In this document: positions 53,059-62,687 of the stretch, in pieces
Layout: every line of letters starts with the position of its first letter
How positions within the stretch are numbered: the stretch's first letter is position 1
Source of the DNA: Lachnospiraceae bacterium OF09-6
Lineage (GTDB): Bacteria > Bacillota > Clostridia > Lachnospirales > Lachnospiraceae
Direction: 5' to 3'
Length of the DNA stretch: 64,000 nt
Assembly: GCA_003435055.1 (NCBI GenBank)
Contig: QUMM01000004.1
Span: 1-64,000, forward strand
Translations under genes and position numbers: made by a program
Notes under the pieces: model-generated
What the model was told of the DNA's origin: nothing
Seen by the model: the letters and a program-made list of their open reading frames with translations, nothing else
Database searches by the model: none

Positions 53059-55706
53059 TTATTGAGCATCCCTTAATTGCTCTACAACGCTGCATTTCGC
53101 TGCGTTGTCATACATCATGCAAGGAATCAGCCACCCCAGCAGAAGAAATACCGGAATTGTCAGCAGGACAGGCAGAATGGTAAATCGATACTCAAAGAAC
53201 CAGAACATACTGCCCAGCATTTTTCCTGCAAGAGGGCCCACCACCAGCGACAGCATAAAGGCCGCAACTACGGAAGACATTGCGTAAAACAATCCCTCGT
53301 AGATCAGCATGGTTTTGAGCTGTCGGTTCGTCATTCCTACAGCCTGAAGAACAGCAAATTCACGGCGGCGGGAAAGAATACCGGTCATCATGGCGTTGAA
53401 GAAATTCAAGAGTCCCACCAGCCCGATGATAGCACAGAGGATACCACCTATCAGAAGGAACATCTGCCGGAACTGAGCAAACTCAGAGCGAGCCGTGGCC
53501 TTGCTTTCATACATCAAGGGCGAAAACTCACCGGCAGTGAGCTTCGATAGATATTGCTCTGCTTCGGTCTCGTCAGCGTCGTCCGCGGTGTCGAACAGGT
53601 AGAGCATCGGAATGGCTGCACCACCGCTGCCCCTTTGTGCGGTGTCCACAGACAAAACTGCGTCATATCCAATACCACCATAACGATAACTCATGGAATA
53701 CGGAAGATCTACCAAGGCGCAAACCGTGTACTCTACATCTCTGGCTCCATACAATTTTGCCTGAAGGTACTCCTCCGGAGTATCTTCGGTGCAGAGTTCT
53801 CCGGTGCGGCTGTCGATATATTTCACATCATCCGCATAGGTAGCAGTGATCGTGTCTCCAACCTCGGGGTAGTATTCAGGATTGGGCAGATTACCGTAAT
53901 CATCCAAAGAAACCGCAATGGCAATGGCGTTATTGTCCGGCTCCAACATAGGAGAAATATCTCCGTCAAGCACCTGCAGCTTGTCAAACAGGCTGTTATC
54001 CAGAGCCTCGATTCTGGTCTTTCCCATCACCATATTGCCCCGGTGCTCCATGCGGCTCATATGGCTGTCCAACTGCTCAGCACTTTCGTACCTTGCATAG
54101 TCCTGCCGCAGAGCATCCTCCGTCATCCACAGGTAGGCGATTTTTCGCACAGCATATCCCGTGCCGGAAAGACTGGCCTTTGTGTTTGCGGAGATATCCT
54201 CTATTTGCTCCTGGGTGATAAATTCATCTGCACTCAAGTTATAACGAAAATAGTCGGGAGTGCTGACGATAAAATCGGCGCAGGTCCTGGAAGATACATA
54301 CTTCTCCATGCTGAAGCCGCCCACAAAGGCACACAGCGCATTGAACAGTGTCACCGACAGTGCCAGAGACACCACCACCAGCACCGTCTTTTTCTTGTTT
54401 CGTCCCAGATTGGCAAAGGCCATCTGATGGAGCTTGGCTCCCCGGGTGCTGCGCTGTTTTTTCTTAGTCTGCATCGCATCCGTATATTTGGTAGCCTCCA
54501 CCGGAGAAACCCTGGCTGCCATTTTTCCGGGCTTGGAGCAGGACAGGAGCACCGTCAGCAGGGCAAACAGCATAGAACCAAGGAAGATCACAGGCGAAGT
54601 GCTGATGGTCGTGATGCCCGCATCCAACTGGGTGGAGCGCAAGACAACAGGTACCAGAACAGCGCCGATGCCGTAGCCCAGCAGCAGCCCCACCGGAATG
54701 CCGATCAGACAAAGCAGAAGTGCCTGCTGGCGAATGATGCGTTTGAGCTGTCGGGGCGTTGTGCCAATGGTTTTCAGAAGTCCGTAAAACCGGATATCCC
54801 CCGCAACAGAGATCTGGAAAATGTTATAGATGATAAGATACCCGGTGAAAATCACCAGCAGCAAAAAAGCTGATATGGCGATCATCAGCTCTGGATCGAG
54901 CTGCGACTCCAGCTGGGATGAGGTATATCCCCAATTGACGCCGATTCGGACGCTGTTGGGATCGGTATAGCTGTCCCATGTGTAGCCAAGATCGGTATCC
55001 ACCTGCTCCATCTGCCCTTGAATGTTTGTGCCGGAGGCAGCATGACATTCAAATCGGTGCGGAAAGGCTGTAAACCTGTTTTCACTGCCTGCGCTTCGAT
55101 GTCATCTGCGTAATCACGGCTGATGTTGATGTAATGAACAGGCATTAGTTCATCATAGTCCCAATAGCCCACCAGCGTAAAGGTATCTGTTACAGTAAAG
55201 GCGGTTTGATCCTTGTCCGTAATGGAATAGGAAACCGTGACCTCGGCGCCCAGCTCCGGTGTTACGCCAAGCAGCTGCAACGCTGCCGTATCCATGGCTA
55301 CCTCTTTGCCGCTTTCGGGCATCCGTCCGGTAGTAGGGGTGGCATAGCTCCATTTAGTGCAATTGGCATCCATGTAGCTGATCTCTGCCGGTATTTTGGC
55401 AAAGACCCCCTCCGCAGTGATACCGATTGCCTTCCGTGCCCCCGTAGCCTTCACCTTTGGGTGGGCAGCGATGCGTTCCGCCTGCTCGGGGGAAACATCC
55501 TTAAAGGTGCCATGCGCATAGCCGCCCAGCTGCCGGAACTGGTAGGTTTCATAGCTGGCGTTCAGAGACAGAACAATGGTGAACATGGAAGTAAATAGCA
55601 ACGTTGTCAGCGCAATGGCAGAAATAGCGATCAGATTGCGGCGACGGTTTGCATAAAGAGATTTTAAGCTGAGCTTTCGAATACATTTTCTGTTTTTGAC
55701 ATTCAT
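53059..55706 (-). CDS. FtsX-type ABC permease, module 2 (one-base frameshift)
   Basis: After repair this is a protein of about 882 residues with an N-terminal TM (LIAISAIALTTLLFTSMFTI), a large external domain and two FtsX units. These include FLLLVIFTGYLIIYNIFQI, RFYGLLKTIGTTPRQLKRII, and later RRREFAVLQAVGMTNRQLKTM. The frame breaks at plus-strand 55031-55032. One more C there (G on the coding strand) gives LPPGTNIQGQMEQV and joins both parts. The ATG at 55706 follows GGGAGG. It is richer in G+C than module 1. It partners the ATPase upstream in probable antimicrobial-peptide resistance. Confidence 0.9.
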
Positions 55707-55721
55707 CGTAGCCACCTCCCG

Positions 55722-56393
55722 TTAGTTCTGGGAGACGATCCGACCATCTTCGATACGGATAATGCGGTCTGCCATCTGCGCAATTTCTTCGTTGTGAGTG
55801 ATCATTACGATTGTCTGGGCGAACTTTTGACTGGTGACTTTCAAAAGGCTCAATACATCCTGACTGGTTTTGGAATCCAGATTGCCGGTGGGTTCATCTG
55901 CCAGAATGATAGCGGGTGCTGCCGCCAGCGCACGGGCAATGGCTACTCGCTGCTGTTGGCCGCCTGAGAGCTGATTGGGCAGCGCATCCAGACGGTCGCT
56001 CAGTCCAAGCGTCTGCACGATCTGCTGCACAAAAGCCTTGTTTACCTTTCCACCATCCAGTTCAGTGGGTAGAACGATATTTTCATACACATTCAGTACC
56101 GGAACAAGATTGTAGCTCTGAAATACAAAGCCAATTTTCCTGCGGCGGAAGATGGTCAGCGCTTCCTCCTTCAGGGAGAAAATATCCTGTCCGTCCACCA
56201 TGACCGTGCCGCTTGTAGGGCGATCCAGCCCGCCCAGCATGTGCAGCAGCGTGGATTTGCCGGAGCCGGATGTGCCGACAATTGCAACAAATTCGCCCTT
56301 CTTTACACTTAAATCAACTCCATCCAGTGCATGAACTGCGTTATTGCCGGAGCCATAAATTTTTCTCAGGTTTTTTGCCTGTAAAACCTCCAT
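55722..56393 (-). CDS. ABC transporter ATP-binding protein, module 2
   Basis: This 223-residue ATPase of MacB/BceA class is closely similar in layout to module 1: Walker [71 protein letters not shown] and [10 protein letters not shown]. The start at 56393 is supported by GGAGGT about nine bases upstream. The longer in-frame reading to 56480 has no ribosome site. The permease gene begins 15 bases after it. It is separated from the kinase gene by 135 bases containing an inverted repeat that may bind the module's regulator. Confidence 0.95.
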   Translation of the reverse strand: MEVLQAKNLRKIYGSGNNAVHALDGVDLSVKKGEFVAIVGTSGSGKSTLLHMLGGLDRPTSGTVMVDGQDIFSLKEEALTIFRRRKIGFVFQSYNLVPVLNVYENIVLPTELDGGKVNKAFVQQIVQTLGLSDRLDALPNQLSGGQQQRVAIARALAAAPAIILADEPTGNLDSKTSQDVLSLLKVTSQKFAQTIVMITHNEEIAQMADRIIRIEDGRIVSQN

Positions 56394-56506
56394 AAATGAG
56401 TACCTCCATGAAAAAATCTGTATGTATGAAAGGAAATGATCCTTTGATATATACAGATTATCGCATAGGATTCTTTCCACATTCTTTCTGGCGGAAAATG
56501 AAATCT

Positions 56507-56527
56507 AACAATTTTGATAGAATTGTT
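56507..56527. promoter_or_regulatory. Inverted repeat upstream of ABC module 2
   Basis: AACAATT-TTGATAG-AATTGTT is perfect with a 7-base spacer. It lies between the kinase stop and the ATPase gene, upstream of a weak minus-strand promoter (GATAAT-like -10 at 56463-56458). It is a candidate regulator site. Confidence 0.4.
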
Positions 56528-56528
56528 G

Positions 56529-57428
56529 TTATTTCGGCAGAAATATGGAAAACGTACTTCCTTTTCCCGGAACGGAAGCAACCTTGATATAACCGCCCTC
56601 GCCGGATATAATCTGTCGGGCAAGGTATAAGCCGATGCCGACCCCTTCCTGCTCCTGAACCGCCTTTGAACGATAAAAACGGGCAAAGATCTTTGCTTGC
56701 TCACTTTCCGAAATGCCTGTGCCAGTATCCGATATATCGATCCTTGCAAACATTTCATAGCTTACGGCAGAAATAGTAATGGTGCCATGCTCCGTATATT
56801 TGATGGCGTTGTCTAGGATATTAGCCAGCGCTTCCGCTGTCCATTTGAAGTCGAATACAGCAAAAGCATCGGTATCCTGCATTTGCAAAGACAACCCTTT
56901 TTCAGAAACCTTGGCGGCATATTGTTCTACTACGCTTTCAAGCAGCGGCTGTAGCGTTGCTCGCTGAGGGGCGAGTGAAATGATCCCGTTTTCCAGTCTG
57001 GAAAGCTTTACGAGAGAATCGATCAAAAATCGCAGCTTTTCCGATTGTTTGTACAGCGCCTCCACATTTGCCTTCACCGATGCAGGCAGAGTTTCCTCCA
57101 TCAAAAGCTCGCTGTATAACAGCAGGTTTGCAATTGGCGTTTTTGTCTGGTGGGAGATGTCCGCAATCAAGATTTTGATTTTGTCTTTTTCCTGCGCTAT
57201 ATTTTGAGAAGATGCTTCTGCGGCAGAAAGATAGTGTGCAAACTTTGTTTCCAAAGCAGACAGCTGGCTTTCATCAAAATTGGTTTCAGAAAAGGAGCCG
57301 GTCATGGCAGCGTCCAGCATCTTTTCGATTTCTTCCAGCGTTTTTCTGACCTTTCGCCGCTCCCATAACACAACAGCTGCCGCCACCAGAAAACACAGCA
57401 GTATGATCACAATGCCGGTTCTATTCAT
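56529..57428 (-). CDS. Sensor histidine kinase, module 2, without external domain
   Basis: This 299-residue kinase begins with a single membrane helix (GIVIILLCFLVAAAVVLWERR) and goes directly into a cytoplasmic linker. The H-box is IADISHQTKTPIANLL, the N-box NILDNAIKYTEHG, the G-boxes DTGTGISESE and GVGIGLYLARQII. No extracellular loop or second TM is present, so it cannot bind a ligand outside by itself. Kinases of Bce-type systems read the flux of their transporter, which fits here. The ATG at 57428 overlaps the regulator's stop by eight bases. Confidence 0.92.
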   Translation of the reverse strand: MNRTGIVIILLCFLVAAAVVLWERRKVRKTLEEIEKMLDAAMTGSFSETNFDESQLSALETKFAHYLSAAEASSQNIAQEKDKIKILIADISHQTKTPIANLLLYSELLMEETLPASVKANVEALYKQSEKLRFLIDSLVKLSRLENGIISLAPQRATLQPLLESVVEQYAAKVSEKGLSLQMQDTDAFAVFDFKWTAEALANILDNAIKYTEHGTITISAVSYEMFARIDISDTGTGISESEQAKIFARFYRSKAVQEQEGVGIGLYLARQIISGEGGYIKVASVPGKGSTFSIFLPK

Positions 57429-58098
57429 CTTTTATCACCCAGCTATAACCAATTCCATAGACGGTTTTAATATATTTCTGTGCACCAAGCTTATCCCTCA
57501 GACGCTTGATCGTAACAGATAAAGCATTTTCATCCACATATTCTGCGCCATCTGTCCAGATCCGGTCTACAAGGTCTCCACGGGTCATGGTTCGACCTCG
57601 GTTTTCAACAAGCAGGCGCAGTAATTTTTGCTCTGTTTTGCTCAATTCTACTTTTGAATCTCCCGCATAAAAGGTCATAGCCTCAAAGTCAAAGTGAAAT
57701 AGATCAATACAGATCGGCGCATTTTTATGGTTTAACGCTTGCTTTCGCAGTTGGGTATTCACCCTTGCCCGCAAAACCGAAAGAGAAAAGGGCTTGGTAA
57801 TGTAATCATCAGCGCCCCGCTCCAGTCCGTCTACGATGTCCAGATCGGTGTCATTGGCAGTCAGCAGAATAACAGGAATCCCGGGCATGTTTTCCTTGAT
57901 CTCCCGGAGCAGCTCAAGCCCACTGCCATCCGGCAGATTGATATCCAACAGGATCAGGGATACACAGCCGCAAAGTAGCTGCTCCTTCGCCGTTTTTAGG
58001 TCTTGGCAGGAAATGATCTGCCGAGCATCTGTTTTCAGTGCTTTGCATAAGCCTTGATTCAAACCGATATCATCTTCAACAATCAGTAATTGCTCCAT
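57421..58098 (-). CDS. Response regulator, module 2 (OmpR family)
   Basis: This 225-residue regulator begins MEQLLIVEDDIGLNQGL and has the phospho-Asp in LILLDINLPDGSGLEL, DDYITKPFSLSVLRARV, and a winged helix (LSKTEQKLLRLLVENRG, EYVDENALSVTIKRLRDKLG). The start at 58098 is fixed by GAAGGAG nine bases upstream. The open frame continues to 58236 with no initiation signal. It resembles the module 1 regulator but differs in most positions, so the two modules are separate acquisitions, not a recent duplication. Confidence 0.93.
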   Translation of the reverse strand: MEQLLIVEDDIGLNQGLCKALKTDARQIISCQDLKTAKEQLLCGCVSLILLDINLPDGSGLELLREIKENMPGIPVILLTANDTDLDIVDGLERGADDYITKPFSLSVLRARVNTQLRKQALNHKNAPICIDLFHFDFEAMTFYAGDSKVELSKTEQKLLRLLVENRGRTMTRGDLVDRIWTDGAEYVDENALSVTIKRLRDKLGAQKYIKTVYGIGYSWVIKDE

Positions 58099-58680
58099 AT
58101 ATCTTACTCCTTCGTTATTCAAATGCCACCATGCCTTGCCGTTCTGAAAATCCAATGATATTTCGTCCCATTCGCCATCGCAGTCTGCTTGGTATTCGTA
58201 GATTGCGGCGGCTCCGGTTCCAGTTGGAAGATGCACAAAAGAAATATGTCATGCTTTGCATGACGCGCATCTCGCAGCAAGAATGCCGAGGCATTCTTGA
58301 ACCCATGAAAAATCATTCGGCATAGCGCACCTCCCTTCATCTCGAAATTTCGAATTTACTTCTTTTTCTTTGGCGCAGGAAGATCGTTATACATAGCATG
58401 AAATAGCCTTGTAGGAGAACGGCGGCGTTTCGCTGAGAATATCTGGCATCGCCAGAGCAGCTCCCCTTGCCATAGGAAAGAGTGCGGAAGCATCCTGTCC
58501 TTTTTTTTCATTTTTCTAATTATATCATGTGAATGTGAAGAAATCTACGTCCTCAGATAAGTTGTCCTGTCATGAGCCTGGTTTTTGAACGCAGATAAGC
58601 ATTCCCCCGCTTCAAGTGCGCGGAGCGCAAAGCGACTGCGTTCATGAGATAGCTTGGAAGTGTTCTAAGACTAAAATGGA
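58099..58680. other. Intergenic stretch with degraded coding remnants
   Basis: No intact gene is supported. On the minus strand short open stretches run into the regulator gene and end near 58355 in a Lys-rich tail (PAPKKKK), likely debris of mobile-element genes. A perfect palindrome AAGAATGCC-GA-GGCATTCTT lies at 58279-58298. The T-rich segment at 58500-58530 could end a plus-strand transcript. Confidence 0.4.
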
Positions 58681-58696
58681 AACATAAATCATGATG

Positions 58697-58725
58697 TTGA
58701 TACATGGTATATGTGTGAGTATAAT
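58697..58725 (+). promoter_or_regulatory. SigmaA-type promoter ahead of the dhaK remnant
   Basis: TTGATA (58697-58702) and TATAAT (58720-58725) are 17 bases apart. It now drives the dhaK stub and probably the EamA gene behind it. Confidence 0.65.
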
Positions 58726-58796
58726 TATTTTAGAATTAATGAAAAAATGATGAATGATTTATACAAAAATTTAAATAAATAACGAGGAGGCATACC

Positions 58797-58952
58797 ATGA
58801 AAAAAGTATTAAATGCAGATGTTACCAATGTTGTAGAAGAGAGTCTTACAGGTTATCTTCTTGCGTATAAAAATACTACAAAAAATTGGGGATTTCAATG
58901 CATTTTCTTACAGAGGCGCAAGACAGAATAAGGTTGCCCTTGTAATTGGTGG
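58797..58952 (+). pseudogene. DhaK-like dihydroxyacetone kinase, N-terminal stub
   Basis: From an ATG with CGAGGAGG upstream, the first frame encodes MKKVLNADVTNVVEESLTGY. A shifted frame then gives KIGDFNAFSYRGARQNKVAL and VIGG. These are the first roughly 50 residues of a DhaK-family protein, just up to the start of the glycine loop. The rest (about 270 residues) is absent and unrelated DNA follows. Two A-run losses explain the frame change, but the truncation itself is a real deletion. Its promoter and leader are intact. Confidence 0.7.
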
Positions 58953-58994
58953 ACGCATTAGTTCCTGTTCAGGTGTAATACAGGAGGAAGGTAT

Positions 58995-59860
58995 ATGTGG
59001 ATTTTATATGCGGCAGGATCCTCTTTTTTTGCCGGAATTACAGCAATTCTTGCAAAATGTGGAATCCGGAAAACGGATTCGGATGTGGCAACGGCACTGA
59101 GAACCGTTGTGGTATTTGTGTTTTCATGGATCATGGTACTTTTAACCGGAACAATATCCGAATGGAAGAATATAAGTGGACAGACATTGTTATTTCTTGT
59201 GCTGTCCGGACTTGCTACAGGAGCCTCCTGGTTATGTTATTTTCATGCACTTCAGAAAGGTGATATTAACAAAGTTGTTCCAATTGATAAATCCAGTACG
59301 ATTTTGACGATACTTCTTGCTCTTATTTTTCTTCATGAGGGACTGACGTGGAAAAAAGCAGGATGTGTCTGTCTGATTGGGATTGGAACAGCATTGATGA
59401 TTACCAAAAAAGAAGTAACGGAGGATAGAGAACCGCATAGCGGAAGCTGGTTTATCTATGCTGTATTATCTGCGGTATTTGCCAGTCTGACTGCAATTTT
59501 AGGAAAAATAGGTATCTCTGGCATTGACTCAAATCTGGGAAACGCAATTCGTACAACTGTGGTGCTGGCTATGGCATGGTTTATGGTGATGATCAAAAGA
59601 AAAACACATGAAGTTGGAAAAATCGATAAAAAGGAATTGCTGTTCATGGTTCTTTCAGGAATCGCAACAGGAGCCTCATGGCTTTGTTACTACAAAGCAT
59701 TGCAGGATGGTCCGGCAAGTGTGGTCGTGCCGATGGATAAATTGAGTATTTTGCTCACGATTGCATTTTCATGGATCGTTTTTCATGAAAACTGACACGG
59801 AAATCTGCCGCGGGAACAGTTCTGATCACAGTGGGAACAGTTCTGCTGGCAATGATATAA
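58995..59860 (+). CDS. EamA/DMT-family transporter (one-base frameshift near the end)
   Basis: This drug/metabolite-type transporter has about 288 residues and ten membrane helices in two EamA repeats. Each repeat has the family pattern SGLATGASWLCYFHALQKGD or SGIATGASWLCYYKALQDGP, then VVPIDK/VVPMDK and a 'FHE/LHE' turn. The substrate is unknown. The open frame stops at 59795. One extra A in the run at 59788-59791 extends it through TVLITVGTVLLAMI to the stop at 59858-59860, completing the tenth helix. AGGAGGAAGG lies before the ATG. It is transcribed from the dhaK promoter. Confidence 0.9.
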
Positions 59861-59885
59861 AAATTGTAGTATCTGAAAAACAGGG

Positions 59886-59932
59886 TTGACGAGGGATAAT
59901 ACTTACTATATAATCGTTCTAAATAGAACGAT
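59886..59932 (+). promoter_or_regulatory. MarR gene promoter and operator
   Basis: TTGACG (59886-59891) and TATAAT (59909-59914) have a 17-base spacer. ATCGTTCTAAATAGAACGAT (59913-59932), a perfect palindrome with 9-bp arms, begins inside the -10 box. This is the classic position for autorepression by the MarR protein encoded 17 bases downstream. Confidence 0.8.
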
Positions 59933-59948
59933 AGAGAGGAGAAGCAAG

Positions 59949-60389
59949 ATGCATTTCTGGGACAAGCACAAGACAATTACCAGCTACTATGAATTGCTGG
60001 CAAGAGAAGTATGTGAGAAATATCAGCTGACGCAGATGGAATATGATATACTCATGTTTTTATATAGCAATCCACAGTATAATACTGCGGCGGATATTGT
60101 AAAGGTTCGAAAATCGACCAAATCTCATGTTTCGACTTCCATAAAAGAGTTGGAAAACAAAGGAATGATCGAAAGAATTCAGAGTGCCCACAATAAAAAA
60201 CATATCGAGATTGTTTTATTAGATAAGGCCGGATCGGTTGTAGAAGCCGGAATGGATGCTCAGAAGCAATTTGCAAAAAATGTGTTAAGTGGGCTGACCG
60301 AGGAAGAAATGCAGATATGCAGAGAGATATTTGACAAGATTTGCAATAATGCGGATAAGTATTTAAAAAATTATGGGGAGGAGAAGTAA
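59949..60389 (+). CDS. MarR-family transcriptional regulator
   Basis: This 146-residue winged-helix regulator has TQMEYDILMFLYSNP, NTAADIVKVRKSTKSHVSTS (recognition helix) and IKELENKGMIERIQSAHNKK (wing), then a dimer helix. The ATG at 59949 follows GAGAGGAG. A perfect 20-bp palindrome overlaps its own promoter, so it very likely represses itself and the membrane-protein gene behind it, whose start lies six bases after its stop. The inducer is unknown. The EamA exporter just upstream might be another target. Confidence 0.92.
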   Translation: MHFWDKHKTITSYYELLAREVCEKYQLTQMEYDILMFLYSNPQYNTAADIVKVRKSTKSHVSTSIKELENKGMIERIQSAHNKKHIEIVLLDKAGSVVEAGMDAQKQFAKNVLSGLTEEEMQICREIFDKICNNADKYLKNYGEEK

Positions 60390-60394
60390 AAAGT

Positions 60395-61074
60395 ATGAAA
60401 GAAAAAACTATAAACCGCTGATGCCGGATCTTATGGAGGCAATATTTGATGCAGGATATCTGATCTTTGATTTGATTGCAGGGATTTTATTTTTCGCATT
60501 TTCAAAAGGAAATACGTTATTCGTTCTTTATGGTATATTGACATTGACACTTTGCGGCGGAGACGCATTTCATCTGGTTCCGAGAATTATCAGAGCTTTG
60601 CGTGGAAGTAATGATAAAATAAAGAAAATGCTTGGGAGAGGACTGCAGATTTCATCCATTACCATGACAGCATTTTACATTATTTTAATGTATGTCTGGA
60701 AGCTGACTTTCCCGGAGCTGAGTGCACCTGTTGCAGTAGAAGTAATGGTATGGATCTCAGCACTGATCAGAATCATGATCTGTATTTTACCGCAGAATAA
60801 CTGGTGTACAGAGGATGGAAACATGAAACTGTCAGTACTCAGAAATGCAGTGTTTGCAGTTACCGGTATAGGTGTGATAATTCTTTATGCCATGTCAGGT
60901 AATACGAACGGATATCATCTGACAAGAATGGTTGCAGCAATTATTATTTCTTTCGGATGTTATATTCCGGTAACCTTGTTCAGCAAAACAAAACCAAAAG
61001 TCGGATTATTGATGATCCCAAAGACCTGTGCATATATGTGGATCATTGCAATGGGACTGGAACTGTTATTTTAA
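60395..61074 (+). CDS. Multi-pass membrane protein of unknown function (frameshift at codon 5)
   Basis: This protein of about 226 residues has six or seven helices (IFDAGYLIFDLIAGILFFAF, LFVLYGILTLTLCGGDAFHL, ISSITMTAFYIILMYVWKLTF and others). I recognise no characterised family. The best initiation site, GGGGAGGAG before the ATG at 60395, opens a frame that stops after eight codons. One extra A in the run at 60402-60407 joins it to the long frame as MKEKNYKPLMPD. A continuous alternative from 60373 lacks a ribosome site. It is coupled to the MarR gene and ends in a terminator. Confidence 0.75.
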
Positions 61075-61131
61075 CCGAATCGGGCAGGTAACGAATGCGG
61101 ATTGCGAAGATCCGCCTGACAGGAATCAGAT

Positions 61132-61166
61132 AAGCTCTGTGCATGAGATGCATGGAGCTTTTTTTG
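61132..61166 (+). terminator. Terminator after the MarR operon
   Basis: AAGCTCTGTGCAT (61132-61144) pairs with ATGCATGGAGCTT (61148-61160), followed by a T run. A smaller stem GCGGAT/ATCCGC lies just upstream at 61097-61115. Confidence 0.8.
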
Positions 61167-61296
61167 CGAAACAGATAAAGACTGTGCAGGAAAAGACGAA
61201 TAAAACGGAAAAAAACAGACAAAACAGAAGATAATTGTGGTATAATCAATTCTTACGTAATACAAAATGATTTTGAACTACGGGAGGAGAAGAGAA

Positions 61297-62666
61297 GTGG
61301 AACATCATGAAAAACGAAGTACATTTTCCGGTAAACTGGGATTTGTACTGTCAGCAGCAGGTGCGTCTGTCGGACTGGGAAATATTTGGAGATTTCCATA
61401 TCTGGCAGCAAAATACGGAGGAGGAATTTTTCTTCTGATTTATATCATACTGGCATTGACCTTTGGCTATACCATGATCGTAGCAGAGAGTGCACTGGGA
61501 CGTATGACGAAGAAAAGTCCGGTGGGAGCGTATCATTCTTTTGGTAAATCAAAATGGTTGTCTTTTGGTGGCTGGATCAACGCGATCATTCCGGTGCTGA
61601 TTGTACCATATTATTCCGTTATCGGCGGCTGGGTCATCAAATACCTGGCAGGATATGTTTTGGGACAGGGAACGGAACTGGCCGCAGATGGATATTTTGG
61701 AGCATTTATTTCCAATGGAGTATCCACAGAGATTTGTTTTGCTGTCTTTACTTTGTTTACAGTAGCGATTATTTATGCAGGAGTGCAAAATGGAGTAGAG
61801 CGTGTATCTAAGCTGATGATGCCGGTACTGGTGTACTTTCTGTGATTATCTGTGTTTATTCTGTTACCCGTCCGGGAGCAATGGAAGGTGTAAAATATTT
61901 CCTGGTTCCGAATCTGGCGAATTTTTCCTGGATGACAGTAGTGGCAGCTATGGGACAGATGTTTTATTCTCTGTCAATTGCTATGGGTATTCTGGTAACA
62001 TTCGGTTCCTATATGAAGAAAGATGTGCCGATCGAGGAATCAACCAGAAACGTAGAGATTTTTGATACAGCTATTGCGATTATGGCTGGCTTAATGATTA
62101 TTCCGGCAGTATTCGCTTTTTCAGGTGGAACACCGGAGACACTGCAGGCAGGACCGTCACTGATGTTTATTACCATTCCAAAAGTATTTGAAAGTATGGG
62201 AATGGGAACGATCGTAGGGATTATGTTTTTCCTGTTGGTATTGTGTGCGGCAGTCACCAGCTCCATTGCTCTGACAGAAAGTGCAGTGTCCACATTTCAG
62301 GATGAGCTGAAATGGAGTAGAAAAAAAGCAACGATTATTACAGGTATTGTTATGCTTCTGTTGGGAACGCTATCTTCACTGGGCTATGGACCATTGGCCG
62401 GCGTGAAGATCATTGGTATGCAATTCCTGGATTTCTTTGATTTCCTGACAAACTCTGTGATGATGCCAATAGCAGCAATCGCTACCTGTCTTCTGGTGGC
62501 AAGAGTTATGGGAGTTCACAAAATAGAAGAGGAGATGCTGCAGGAAAACGGAACATTCCACAGAAAAAAAGTGTTTAATTTTATGATCCGTTATCTGTGC
62601 CCGATCTTTGCAGCGATCATTCTGGCCAGTTCCGTGGCAAACGCATTTGGGCTGATCTCTATGTAG
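61297..62666 (+). CDS. Sodium-dependent neurotransmitter-symporter-family (NSS) transporter (one-base frameshift)
   Basis: After repair this is a LeuT-fold Na+ symporter of about 456 residues with 11-12 helices. TM1 carries the sodium/substrate motif SAAGASVGLGNIWRFPYLAA. GGWINAIIPVLIVPYYSVIGGWVIKYL is the TM3 region (split by helix), VTRPGAMEGVKYFLVPN the external loop, and AVTSSIALTESAVS is typical TM8. The substrate is probably an amino acid. The frame breaks at about 61831-61836; one added base restores the TM6 region to LSVIICVYSVTRP. The start is GTG at 61297 after GGGAGGAG. Confidence 0.92.
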
Positions 62667-62687
62667 AGAAAGGATAAGAGGCTTTGT

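Noticed and set aside
53554..54873. A 439-codon open frame on the plus strand
   Set aside because: It lies fully antisense to the well-supported FtsX permease of module 2, has no ribosome site, and its composition (many His, Gln and Arg) is that of a shadow frame in GC-richer DNA.
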